From: Comamonadaceae bacterium
GTDB lineage: Bacteria > Pseudomonadota > Gammaproteobacteria > Burkholderiales > Burkholderiaceae
Direction of reading: 5' to 3'
Assembly: GCA_947374535.1 (NCBI GenBank)
Contig: CANCCJ010000100.1
Coordinates: 1 to 9,459 of the forward strand
DNA: 9,459 nucleotides
Notes under the pieces: generated by a model
Told to the model about the DNA's origin: nothing
Databases searched by the model: none
The model's input: only the letters and a program-made list of their open reading frames with translations
In this document: positions 1-6,704 of the stretch, in pieces
Layout: every line of letters begins with the position of its first letter
How positions within the stretch are numbered: the stretch's first letter is position 1
Translations under genes and position numbers: made by a program

Positions 1-20
1 TCGTTGCAGCCGTGAAGTAA
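1..20 (+). CDS. sucC: Succinyl-CoA synthetase beta subunit, 3' end only
   Basis: Only the last five codons (V-A-A-V-K) and the TAA stop at 18-20 are present. The identity is inferred from position: sucC normally lies directly before sucD, and the stop is 10 bases from the sucD start, which suggests one transcript and coupled translation. The TAA stop overlaps the sucD ribosome binding site. Confidence 0.7.
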
Positions 21-30
21 GGGAAAAAAC

Positions 31-927
31 ATGTCCATCTACATCAATAAAAACACCAAGGTCATCACCCAAGGTATCACCGGCAAAACCGGTCAGTTCC
101 ACACTGAAAAGTGCATCGAGTACGCAAACGGTAAAAACTGTTTCGTCGCAGGTGTGAACCCCAAGAAGGCTGGCGAGTCCATCTTTGGCGTGCCAATCTA
201 CTCAACCGTCAAAGACGCTGCCAAAGAAACTGGCGCCACCGTGTCTGTGATCTACGTGCCACCCGCTGGCGCAGCCGCTGCCATCTGGGAAGCTGTGGAA
301 GCTGACCTCGACTTGGCCATCTGTATTACCGAAGGCATTCCAGTCCGTGACATGCTTGAAGTCCGTAACAAGATGAAAGCCAAGGAAGCTGCTGGCGGCA
401 AGAAAACCTTGCTCCTCGGCCCTAACTGTCCTGGTTTGATCACGCCTGACGAAATCAAGATCGGCATCATGCCTGGTCACATCCACCGTAAAGGCCGTAT
501 CGGCGTTGTGTCTCGTTCAGGCACATTGACTTACGAAGCCGTGGCGATGTTGACCGAAGTGGGCTTGGGTCAATCCAGCGCCGTCGGTATCGGTGGTGAC
601 CCCATCAACGGTTTGAAGCACATCGACGTGATGAAGGCTTTCAACGACGATCCAGACACAGACGCCGTCATCATGATCGGTGAAATCGGTGGTCCAGACG
701 AAGCTGAAGCTGCACAGTGGTGTAAGGCCAACATGAAGAAGCCAATCGTTGGTTTCATCGCTGGTGTGACTGCCCCTCCCGGCAAGCGCATGGGCCATGC
801 AGGTGCTTTGATTTCTGGCGGTGCAGACACTGCAGACGCTAAGCTGGCCATCATGGAAGAGTGCGGCTTCATCGTCACACGCAACCCATCTGAATTGGGC
901 AAATTGCTCAAGGCTCAGTTGAAGTAA
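31..927 (+). CDS. sucD: Succinyl-CoA synthetase (ADP-forming) alpha subunit
   Basis: This is the alpha subunit of the TCA-cycle enzyme that converts succinyl-CoA, ADP or GDP and phosphate to succinate, CoA and NTP. It works in the cytoplasm as a complex with SucC. At 298 aa it has the usual family length. The N-terminal Rossmann CoA-binding domain has the loop GITGKTG at residues 15-21. The ligase domain carries the phosphorylated active-site histidine in MGHAGA (His256), preceded by GVTAPPGKR. GPNCPG is at 130-135. The ATG at 31 is preceded by TAAGGG (18-23) with a 7-base spacer. The gene follows sucC by 10 bases and ends in a strong terminator, so the sucCD transcript stops here. Nothing looks unusual. 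The assignment rests on motif recognition and is very secure. Confidence 0.97.
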   Translation: MSIYINKNTKVITQGITGKTGQFHTEKCIEYANGKNCFVAGVNPKKAGESIFGVPIYSTVKDAAKETGATVSVIYVPPAGAAAAIWEAVEADLDLAICITEGIPVRDMLEVRNKMKAKEAAGGKKTLLLGPNCPGLITPDEIKIGIMPGHIHRKGRIGVVSRSGTLTYEAVAMLTEVGLGQSSAVGIGGDPINGLKHIDVMKAFNDDPDTDAVIMIGEIGGPDEAEAAQWCKANMKKPIVGFIAGVTAPPGKRMGHAGALISGGADTADAKLAIMEECGFIVTRNPSELGKLLKAQLK

Positions 928-951
928 TCTCCTTCGGGAATCACCAAGATC

Positions 952-985
952 AAAGCGAGCGGTGTTTCACCGCTCGCTTTTTTTT
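952..985 (+). terminator. Rho-independent terminator of sucCD
   Basis: A perfect 13-bp inverted repeat (AAAGCGAGCGGTG at 952-964 and its complement at 968-980) has a 3-base loop and runs into a T tract ending at 985. It starts 24 bases after the sucD stop. It separates the metabolic operon from the pilin gene. Confidence 0.93.
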
Positions 986-998
986 GAACTCAAGCACC

Positions 999-1028
999 TG
1001 CTTTTAATGTTTGGGTGCTGCCTAGAAT
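999..1028 (+). promoter_or_regulatory. Possible sigma-70-like promoter of the pilin gene
   Basis: TAGAAT at 1023-1028 is a good -10 match. The only -35-like element 18 bases upstream is weak (TGCTTT, 999-1004). The space between the sucD terminator and the pilin gene is only about 70 bases, so a pilin promoter must lie there unless transcription reads through. I could not find a convincing sigma-54 (GG-N10-GC) site. This is a weak call based on the -10 box and position. Confidence 0.28.
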
Positions 1029-1055
1029 TTGTGCCCAACTCTCAAAGGACTTGCG

Positions 1056-1568
1056 ATGAAACACTCTCTGCAACGCGGCTTCACCTTGATCGAACTCATG
1101 ATCGTGGTGGCCATCATCGGTGTGCTGGCCTCGGTGGCTTTGCCCGCTTACCAAGACTACATGATTCGTGCGCGTGTGAGCGAGGGTTTAGGCTTGGCGT
1201 CGGCCGCCAAAACCAATGTATTGGATGTGCTCAACAGCGGCAACATCGCTACAGCTACGTCTGGCTATAAAACGGGTTACACCTTTGGTGGGGTCACCAA
1301 GAACATCAGCAGCATTGACATTGCTGCCAGCACAGGCGTCATCACCATTACCACCACAGCGGCAGCGGGTGGCGGCAGCTTGCTGCTAGTGCCGTTCACG
1401 AAGAGCGGCACAACAGATTTAGCATTGCCAGCGCCAACCGCCACGAGCGTGACCATTGACGGCGTGGTGCAGTGGAAGTGCATGGCCAAAGGTGCAGAAG
1501 CGTTTGTGGGTGTGTCCGTGCCCACCGACGCGCTGGACAAAAAGTACGTGCCCAGCGACTGCAAATAA
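1056..1568 (+). CDS. pilA: Type IV pilin major subunit (PilA-like)
   Basis: This is a prepilin of 170 aa that is processed and assembled into type IVa pili used for twitching, adhesion or DNA uptake. The short leader MKHSLQRG is followed by the class III cleavage site and the N-methylated, hydrophobic assembly helix [20 protein letters not shown]. Phe is +1 and Glu is +5. The mature head is small. Cys142 and Cys169 would form the C-terminal disulfide (D-region) loop, and the protein ends SDCK. I chose the ATG at 1056 because AAAGGA (1044-1049) lies 6 bases upstream and because the leader then has the usual length. A TTG start at 1029 would add an unlikely nine residues. The middle of the head is rich in Ser, Thr and Ala, which fits O-glycosylation by the product of the next gene, but no modified residue can be identified from sequence. 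Confidence 0.93.
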   Translation: MKHSLQRGFTLIELMIVVAIIGVLASVALPAYQDYMIRARVSEGLGLASAAKTNVLDVLNSGNIATATSGYKTGYTFGGVTKNISSIDIAASTGVITITTTAAAGGGSLLLVPFTKSGTTDLALPAPTATSVTIDGVVQWKCMAKGAEAFVGVSVPTDALDKKYVPSDCK

Positions 1569-1600
1569 GCTGCTGCCCATGGTCCAGTTAAGACCCCATC

Positions 1601-1626
1601 AAGCGCCTTCGGGCGCTTTTGTTTTT
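1601..1626 (+). terminator. Rho-independent terminator after the pilin gene
   Basis: A 7-bp stem (AAGCGCC at 1601-1607, GGCGCTT at 1612-1618) with a TTCG tetraloop is followed by a T-rich run. It lies between the pilin gene and the transferase gene that begins at 1656. It would give high pilin mRNA and only read-through levels of the transferase, unless the transferase has a promoter of its own. Confidence 0.88.
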
Positions 1627-1655
1627 GGGGTGTGGGCGTGAGGGAAAATCAGCAC

Positions 1656-3350
1656 ATGAATTCGTCAACCACTCAAAGCTTGTGGGTGCGCAATGCCATC
1701 CTTGTGCTGTGCATCGCCTTGCCGTGGCTCAACCCATTTGCCAGCAGCCCATCGACCGCCGTCATCCCTTTGTTGGTGAGTTGGATGTTGGCCGCGTGCG
1801 CGTTGCTGGCGGTGGTGGAGCTGCCTTTGCTGAAGACCCGTTGGACTTTGACGGAGCGCGTGGTGTTCGCTGTGTTGTTGGCGTGGCTTGCGGCCTCTCT
1901 GCTGTGGGTGCCACAAGTGGTGGACCGTGCGCTCACGGCCGGTTTGGTGGCCTCACTCATGTGTGTGTGGGTTATGGCAGCGGTGGGACGACGTGCGGCG
2001 GTGGATGAGTCGCTGTTGCGATGGTTGGTGTTGGGCTTGTTGGCTGCGGCAGTCATCAGCGCAGTGCTGGGTATGTTGCAGTACCTGGGCCTGGCCCGCG
2101 AGTTGTCGCCTTGGGTGAATCAGCCGCTGAAGGGCGATGCGTTTGCCAATTTGCGGCAACGTAACCAATTTGCATCGCTCACCAGCCTGGGGTTGGTGAT
2201 CTTGCTGGGGTGGGTGGGCGCGCAAAGCAAAGGGCACAGCATGTCGCGTGGCGGCTGGGCTTGGGTGCTGCTGTTGCTCAATGTCTTGGCAGCAGGCGTG
2301 GCGTGTTCTGTGTCACGCACGGGTGCTGTGCAGTGGGTGCTGGTGGGCGTGTTGATGGCCGCATGGGGCTGGCGCACGACCCAGCGAGAGGATGGATGTG
2401 GCCAAGGCTTGAAGTGGCTTGCGCTGTCAGCCCCTGTGTGGATGGCGGTGTGGTCCGTGGTGATGCCTTGGTTGGCCTTGCAAACCACCGGAGAGTGGGG
2501 CGCGAGCATGCTTTTGCGTGTTGCCGGTCAAGCTCAAGACTACGCCGCCTGCGGCGGCCGTCGCGTGTTGTGGGCCAATGTGTTGACGTTGATTGCGCAG
2601 CAGCCATGGCTAGGTTGGGGTTGGGGTGAGACCGATTACGCGCACTTCATGACCAGCTACAGCAGCTTGCGTTTCTGCGACATGCTGGACAACGCCCACG
2701 ACTTCCCGTTGCACTTAGCCCTTGAGCTTGGCGTGCCGTTTGCGCTGGCTGTATTGGCTGTCAGCGCGGTGTGGGTGCTGCGACGCACACCGTGGAGAGA
2801 ACAAGACCCATGGCGTGTCATGGCTTGGTGCTTGTGGGTTGTGTTGGGGTTGCACAGCCTGCTGGAATACCCGCTTTGGTACGGTCCATTTCAAATGACC
2901 TTGGGTTTAGTAATCGGTTTGCTATGGGGGCCATCCATGGGGCAGTCGAGTGCAGACATCCAACCAGAAGGCCAAGTCGGCCCTATGTCGGTGGCGGCCC
3001 TGTTGTTCATCGGCTGTTTGTACGCGGCGTGGGACTACAACCGCGTGGGCCAAATTTACCGCCAAGCCGTGTCACGCGATGCCGCTTACCGCGACAACCC
3101 TTTGCACCATGCCAAGCAATCGTGGCTCTTCAAAAATCAAGCCGACTTTGCCGAGCTGACCACGCAAACGATCACCGCAGACAACGCGGGCGAGTTATAC
3201 CCGCAGGCTTTGCGTTTGATGCACTACTCCCCCGAAGCGCGCGTGGTGCAACGTGTCATCGACAGTGCCAAACTGTTAGGGCACGACGCGCAAGCGCAAA
3301 CTTTGACAGAGCGCTTAGAGGATGTCAGGCAATCGCAGCTACATAAGTGA
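1656..3350 (+). CDS. PglL/PilO-type O-oligosaccharyltransferase (Wzy/O-antigen ligase family membrane protein)
   Basis: This is an integral membrane protein of 564 aa with about a dozen hydrophobic segments in the first 430 residues and a soluble C-terminal tail. Family landmarks visible in order are RQRNQFA (167-173), SVSRTG (218-223), the periplasmic loop region GWGWGE (320-325), DNAHDFPLHLALELG (345-359), and HSLLEYPLWYGPF (400-412). The last is characteristic of the PglL/Wzy_C group that moves lipid-linked glycans onto proteins in the periplasm. Its place directly after a pilin gene suggests that pilin is the acceptor, as for TfpO/PilO-type enzymes. This is inference, because O-antigen polymerases and ligases share the fold. 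The start at ATG 1656 has AGGGA at 1641-1645. A GTG at 1632 would lengthen the protein by eight polar residues and has no better site. It converges on the glycosyltransferase gene, with 16 bases between the two stops. Confidence 0.85.
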   Translation: MNSSTTQSLWVRNAILVLCIALPWLNPFASSPSTAVIPLLVSWMLAACALLAVVELPLLKTRWTLTERVVFAVLLAWLAASLLWVPQVVDRALTAGLVASLMCVWVMAAVGRRAAVDESLLRWLVLGLLAAAVISAVLGMLQYLGLARELSPWVNQPLKGDAFANLRQRNQFASLTSLGLVILLGWVGAQSKGHSMSRGGWAWVLLLLNVLAAGVACSVSRTGAVQWVLVGVLMAAWGWRTTQREDGCGQGLKWLALSAPVWMAVWSVVMPWLALQTTGEWGASMLLRVAGQAQDYAACGGRRVLWANVLTLIAQQPWLGWGWGETDYAHFMTSYSSLRFCDMLDNAHDFPLHLALELGVPFALAVLAVSAVWVLRRTPWREQDPWRVMAWCLWVVLGLHSLLEYPLWYGPFQMTLGLVIGLLWGPSMGQSSADIQPEGQVGPMSVAALLFIGCLYAAWDYNRVGQIYRQAVSRDAAYRDNPLHHAKQSWLFKNQADFAELTTQTITADNAGELYPQALRLMHYSPEARVVQRVIDSAKLLGHDAQAQTLTERLEDVRQSQLHK

Positions 3351-3366
3351 TGCGCGATGGAACGAT

Positions 3367-4122
3367 TTAAACCTTGTCGCGAGCTTCTTGCAAGGCCAGT
3401 AATTTCAAGTATTTGTAGTACGTGCTCTCAGCGTTGTAGATCGCCAGCATAAAACCGTAGCGACCATCGAGAAAGCCAGCGCGGAAAAAATAGGTACGGA
3501 TGAAAGCCCACAAACCATGACTGATGGCTTTACTGAAAGAGCCCTTGACACCTTTGCTGTCTAGGTCTTTGGCGTTGCCAGACGCGTAGCGGTTGAGTTT
3601 TTCTAAGACGTCGTCCAAATCGCGATAGCTGTAGTGGATCAAGCTTTCGTTTAAATCAGCCTTGCTGCCATCAACCGTCATGTGTGCATGCAAAAAGTGA
3701 TGCGTGAAACCGGCTTTCCCACGCTTGACAAGGCGCAAGGTGTAGTCAGGCCGCCAACCGCCATGGTGAATGAAGGTGCCGCACAAACTCGACAAACGGG
3801 GCAAGCGATAACCATCGGCACGGCCGCTGTGAATAGCTTCAAGAACCTCTGCTTTCAACGCGGGGGTGATGCGCTCGTCGGCGTCTAGCGATAAAACCCA
3901 ATCCGACGTGGCAAGGCCAATGCCGCGAGACTGTTGGGGGCCGTAGCCAGGCCAATCGGTAGAGACGACTTGAGCGCCTGCAGCCTCGGCCAATTGTTGC
4001 GTTCCGTCCGAACTGCCGGAGTCCAGAACAATCACCTCATCGGCAAAAGAGGCCGATTGGACACAGTCTGAAATATTGCGTGCTTCATTTTTGGCTGCAA
4101 TGATGATGGTAAGAGTTGCCAT
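3367..4122 (-). CDS. Family 2 glycosyltransferase, WaaE/KdtX-like
   Basis: This is a 251-aa cytoplasmic glycosyltransferase of GT-A fold. It has the N-terminal strand TIIIAAKNEARNI, the nucleotide-sugar motif DSGSSDGT (34-41), and the metal-binding DADER (80-84). The C-terminal segment, with RTYFFRAGFLDGRYGF and an AIYNAESTYYKYLKL helix, is typical of the WaaE group. That group adds a glucose to the lipopolysaccharide inner core in enterobacteria. The substrate here is unknown: it could be LPS core or the glycan used by the nearby transferase. The start at 4122 (MATLTIII) is where homology begins. The open frame continues upstream to 4362, but that part overlaps ydcF out of frame and has no family features. 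The ribosome binding site is weak (AGAAG). It is the last gene of the minus-strand unit, 92 bases after the YdcF gene. Confidence 0.88.
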   Translation of the reverse strand: MATLTIIIAAKNEARNISDCVQSASFADEVIVLDSGSSDGTQQLAEAAGAQVVSTDWPGYGPQQSRGIGLATSDWVLSLDADERITPALKAEVLEAIHSGRADGYRLPRLSSLCGTFIHHGGWRPDYTLRLVKRGKAGFTHHFLHAHMTVDGSKADLNESLIHYSYRDLDDVLEKLNRYASGNAKDLDSKGVKGSFSKAISHGLWAFIRTYFFRAGFLDGRYGFMLAIYNAESTYYKYLKLLALQEARDKV

Positions 4123-4214
4123 AGTGCTTCTGAAAAGGTGTCGTTTGGAGGTGGCGCCTGAGAAGCCATAGCCACTGCTGGGCTTACCCTCCTGCGAGGT
4201 CAATGAGAACCAGT

Positions 4215-4790
4215 TTAGCAGTGCATCTTGGGTAAGCGATGCGGCAAATGCTGTCGAATCTTGACAAACTCCGAAAGCACCAACTCGCGTCCGCGCGCGT
4301 TTTGCGCCCATCCATGGGGTGAGCAGTATTGGCTTGGATAACTTGCGGTGCCAACCGTCCATGCATCTCCGAATACGTCGCGAAAAGTTTCCAATGCTCG
4401 GCGCATGTGATAGCTGATGGCTACCAAGTTGACGCTGTGAATCTCGGTCATTAGACCTTGGCGTTCAAGCAGTGATTTGATACCTTCCATATTTTCTCGG
4501 GTGTTCGTCGATTCCCGTTCCACTTGCACGACCGCTTCGGGGCGTCCAAGCTGGCACCAAAGCGCTCGCATTTCATCGGCCTCTTGCGCTTGCAAGCGGG
4601 GGTTGTACCCTCCACTGAAAATGATCCGCCCCGCTAAATTCTGATCATGTAATTCGACGGCCCGTGCTACAGGTCTGTGAAACAAGGTCATGCCCAGCAC
4701 GAAAGTGCAATCCGCACGGATTGCCTTGTCCGGCAAGAACATGAAATTCGTCAAGGCCGCGACGGTAGCTGCCGATGGTTCTTCACGCAT
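4215..4790 (-). CDS. YdcF family (DUF218) protein
   Basis: This is a 191-aa soluble protein with the DUF218 pattern: VLG at 31-33, a helix RPVARAVELHD, RIIFSGG (55-61), a conserved acidic region around EADEM (70-74), ESTNTREN (93-100), and AISYHMRRAL (124-133). Some members act in envelope metabolism (SanA, ElyC), and E. coli YdcF has been reported to bind S-adenosylmethionine. The enzymatic role of most members is unknown, and none can be assigned here. There is no signal peptide or membrane segment, unlike SanA and ElyC. The start at 4790 overlaps the end of the upstream ATP-grasp gene by 8 bases (ATGCGTGA), which indicates translational coupling. The same frame stays open to 4934, but that part is antisense-like arginine-rich sequence inside the ATP-grasp gene and was left out. 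Confidence 0.85.
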   Translation of the reverse strand: MREEPSAATVAALTNFMFLPDKAIRADCTFVLGMTLFHRPVARAVELHDQNLAGRIIFSGGYNPRLQAQEADEMRALWCQLGRPEAVVQVERESTNTRENMEGIKSLLERQGLMTEIHSVNLVAISYHMRRALETFRDVFGDAWTVGTASYPSQYCSPHGWAQNARGRELVLSEFVKIRQHLPHRLPKMHC

Positions 4791-6558
4791 GCCTGTGGAC
4801 CTGTATCGCTGAAACCAGCGGTGCCATGGTTTGCCAGAGGGGCGACGCCTTGATCGCAGAAACCTCCGAGGCTGACACCATGATCCGCGTGATCCAAGGA
4901 AACGGAAGGCTATCCCACAACAGCGATGTATCACGCCACAAGTGAACCAGTAAGACCTGAACCGTCGGATCCAGTCGGGTCATTGCCGTGGACGTGAACA
5001 CCGAGGTGTCTGTATCGCTGCATACACGAACGACCAGACCACGTGATCGGCCTTCTTCACAACGCGCGGCCACGCTGTCATGCAGATCTCGCCCGAGATA
5101 CACCTCGATTGGAATACGACCTTTTGAAGGAAACAGCGCTTGCATGTACGCGGTGGTGGCTTTGCGCTGATAGGCGTGGGTGCGACCGATGACCGGGGAA
5201 AAATTGACCTCGTTGATCACGGCACCGTTGGTAAACCAAGGTATCCCGATGTCTTGCGAAATCAGATCAACCCCTGCACAGCGCAGGCGAAAGAATTGCG
5301 TTGCTTTGATCGCCAAGGCCGCGTTGGCTGGGTGCAGTTGCTCGGTCACATCTTCTGGGTCACCGCCCCATTGGGTCGATTGCGCGGCACGCAAGTTCAC
5401 CCGCGCGCCTGCCTGCGGCACGCTGTCCGGTGATAGTCCTATTCGGGACAAATGCATGCATGCATCTGCATCCAATGAATACTCAGGCAGTCGCTTAATG
5501 GGCAACATCTGCCGCAAGGCCGCATTCTTGAGGTCGATCAATTCAGCGATGCTGTGTAACCCGTCACCGACGACAGTTTTAGGGTTGCGCTTCACGGCAT
5601 AAATGACACGGCCATCGACCACCAGTATTCGGTGACAAGTTCCCGCCACTTGCTCTTCTGCGAGCACGCCAGAGGATAAGGTGGCTGCTTTATCGAATGC
5701 AACCTTGGCGTGCGCAAGGGTTTCAATGTTGAGGCTCACACCCTCGCCTCGGTCTCGATCCACAGGTTTGATGACCCAAGGTTTGGAAAGGGTTTGCATC
5801 TTCTCTGCAGAGAACTCTCCAGATGGCATCAGCACCCCGCGCGGCGTAGGAATCCCGATGGCCTTCAGCATATGGATTGCCAAGGCCTTGTTCTGGGTAG
5901 CCGTCGCGCCAATAGCCGAATCAGCCGAGTTCGCACTGCGGTCGAAAATTTCAGACCTCGCCCCCCAGCCCAACACATACCGTCCCCCACCCAGATGAGA
6001 AAACGCAATGCCTTGTTCAAATGCGGATTGCAAAATAGGGATCGTCGATTGCCCTCCGGGAATACGGGCTCGCCAAGGCTGAATGTGTTTGGCATGGAAG
6101 GTTTGATAGGCGCTTTCCCGTGCCTGTTCGTCGTCCAGGAGCGGCACCAAATCGGTGACCGCTTGCATGGCCTGTTGAATCCATTTGTCCACGATGTCTA
6201 TCGAGAGGCCCTCGGGAAGAGGCATCCAGATCTGTGCCTGTGCACGATGGCCTTGCTGGCCAATCGACTCCAGAACGGCGCGCTCGAAGAGAGGAACTTT
6301 GATGTCTTGCAAGAGCACGGTGGCGGTCAGCAAAAATTGAGAAAGGTACCGCAGTGCAGCCTCGCAACCCACCATCGCACACCGCTGCTGCATGACATAA
6401 GACCTAGGATCGGTGTCTAAACCTTTTGCAATCCAAGCGTCGATGGCGTCGAGGCGTTGCGCGCTCGGCACAGTGAACGAGAAGTTTTTGCGCAGGCCAG
6501 GTTGCGAAAGACCGTATCTGTAGCCCAACATCACTATTTCTCGTCTTTCTACTCTCAT
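4783..6558 (-). CDS. CphA-like ATP-grasp ligase with a shortened Mur-like C-terminus
   Basis: The protein is 591 aa. Residues 1-165 are an unrecognised N-terminal region. Residues about 170-475 match the ATP-grasp part of cyanophycin synthetase: IPILQSAFEQGIAF, a GGGRYVLGWGA segment, TATQNKALAIHMLKAIGIPTP, the nucleotide-binding WVIKPVDRDRGEGV (261-274), VVGDGLHSI (329-337), DSVPQAGARVNLR (378-390), EDVTEQLHP (402-410) and the metal-binding INEVNFSP (448-455). This suggests ATP-dependent formation of an amide or peptide bond. Residues 480-591 resemble the start of a Mur-ligase domain (LDPTVQVLLVHL, then SLPFPWITRIMVS) but lack a GTNGKTT-type P-loop, and the rest of that domain is missing. True CphA is near 870 aa, so this is probably not a cyanophycin polymerase. 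The start is uncertain: ATG 6558 has no ribosome binding site, while ATG 6531 (MLGYRYG) has GAGAAA upstream. It is the first gene of the unit with ydcF and the glycosyltransferase. Confidence 0.82.
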   Translation of the reverse strand: MRVERREIVMLGYRYGLSQPGLRKNFSFTVPSAQRLDAIDAWIAKGLDTDPRSYVMQQRCAMVGCEAALRYLSQFLLTATVLLQDIKVPLFERAVLESIGQQGHRAQAQIWMPLPEGLSIDIVDKWIQQAMQAVTDLVPLLDDEQARESAYQTFHAKHIQPWRARIPGGQSTIPILQSAFEQGIAFSHLGGGRYVLGWGARSEIFDRSANSADSAIGATATQNKALAIHMLKAIGIPTPRGVLMPSGEFSAEKMQTLSKPWVIKPVDRDRGEGVSLNIETLAHAKVAFDKAATLSSGVLAEEQVAGTCHRILVVDGRVIYAVKRNPKTVVGDGLHSIAELIDLKNAALRQMLPIKRLPEYSLDADACMHLSRIGLSPDSVPQAGARVNLRAAQSTQWGGDPEDVTEQLHPANAALAIKATQFFRLRCAGVDLISQDIGIPWFTNGAVINEVNFSPVIGRTHAYQRKATTAYMQALFPSKGRIPIEVYLGRDLHDSVAARCEEGRSRGLVVRVCSDTDTSVFTSTAMTRLDPTVQVLLVHLWRDTSLLWDSLPFPWITRIMVSASEVSAIKASPLWQTMAPLVSAIQVHRHA

Positions 6559-6704
6559 TTAATGCCAGGGTTGGAACGGGCTTGGTTTGCCGTCTCAAAT
6601 GGTATTTGAAAAAATCATCTAAATTGATGGCGGACCTATAGCTAATCAACATGATTAAATTTATCGATTTCTAAGATAGTATTGCTGATTTTGGGGGATG
6701 TGAC
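6559..6704. promoter_or_regulatory. Divergent intergenic region with two 6-3-6 inverted repeats
   Basis: This AT-rich gap between two divergent genes must hold both of their promoters. It contains two perfect inverted repeats of identical geometry: TCAAAT-GGT-ATTTGA (6595-6609) and TAATCA-ACA-TGATTA (6643-6657), with centres 48 bases apart. Such repeats are typical of dimeric regulator sites. For the rightward gene, TAGTAT (6677-6682) with TTAAAT (6655-6660) is a weak -10/-35 pair, and the second repeat would overlap its -35. GGGGGA (6693-6698) is the ribosome binding site of the gene starting at 6705. The palindromes are seen directly. Their function is inferred. Confidence 0.4.

Noticed and set aside
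994..1019. Short inverted repeat AGCACC / GGTGCT before the pilin gene
   Set aside because: The stem is only 6 bp with a 14-base loop, which is too weak to call an operator or a structured RNA.
1029..1055. TTG start nine codons upstream of the pilin ATG
   Set aside because: It would make an atypically long leader, and the ATG at 1056 has a well-spaced AAAGGA site.
4123..4362. Upstream extension of the glycosyltransferase frame by 80 residues
   Set aside because: The added residues overlap the YdcF gene out of frame and show no family features. Family homology begins at MATLTIII (4122).
4791..4934. Upstream extension of the YdcF frame
   Set aside because: The sequence is arginine-rich, lies inside the ATP-grasp gene and has no DUF218 features. 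The coupled ATG at 4790 fits better.
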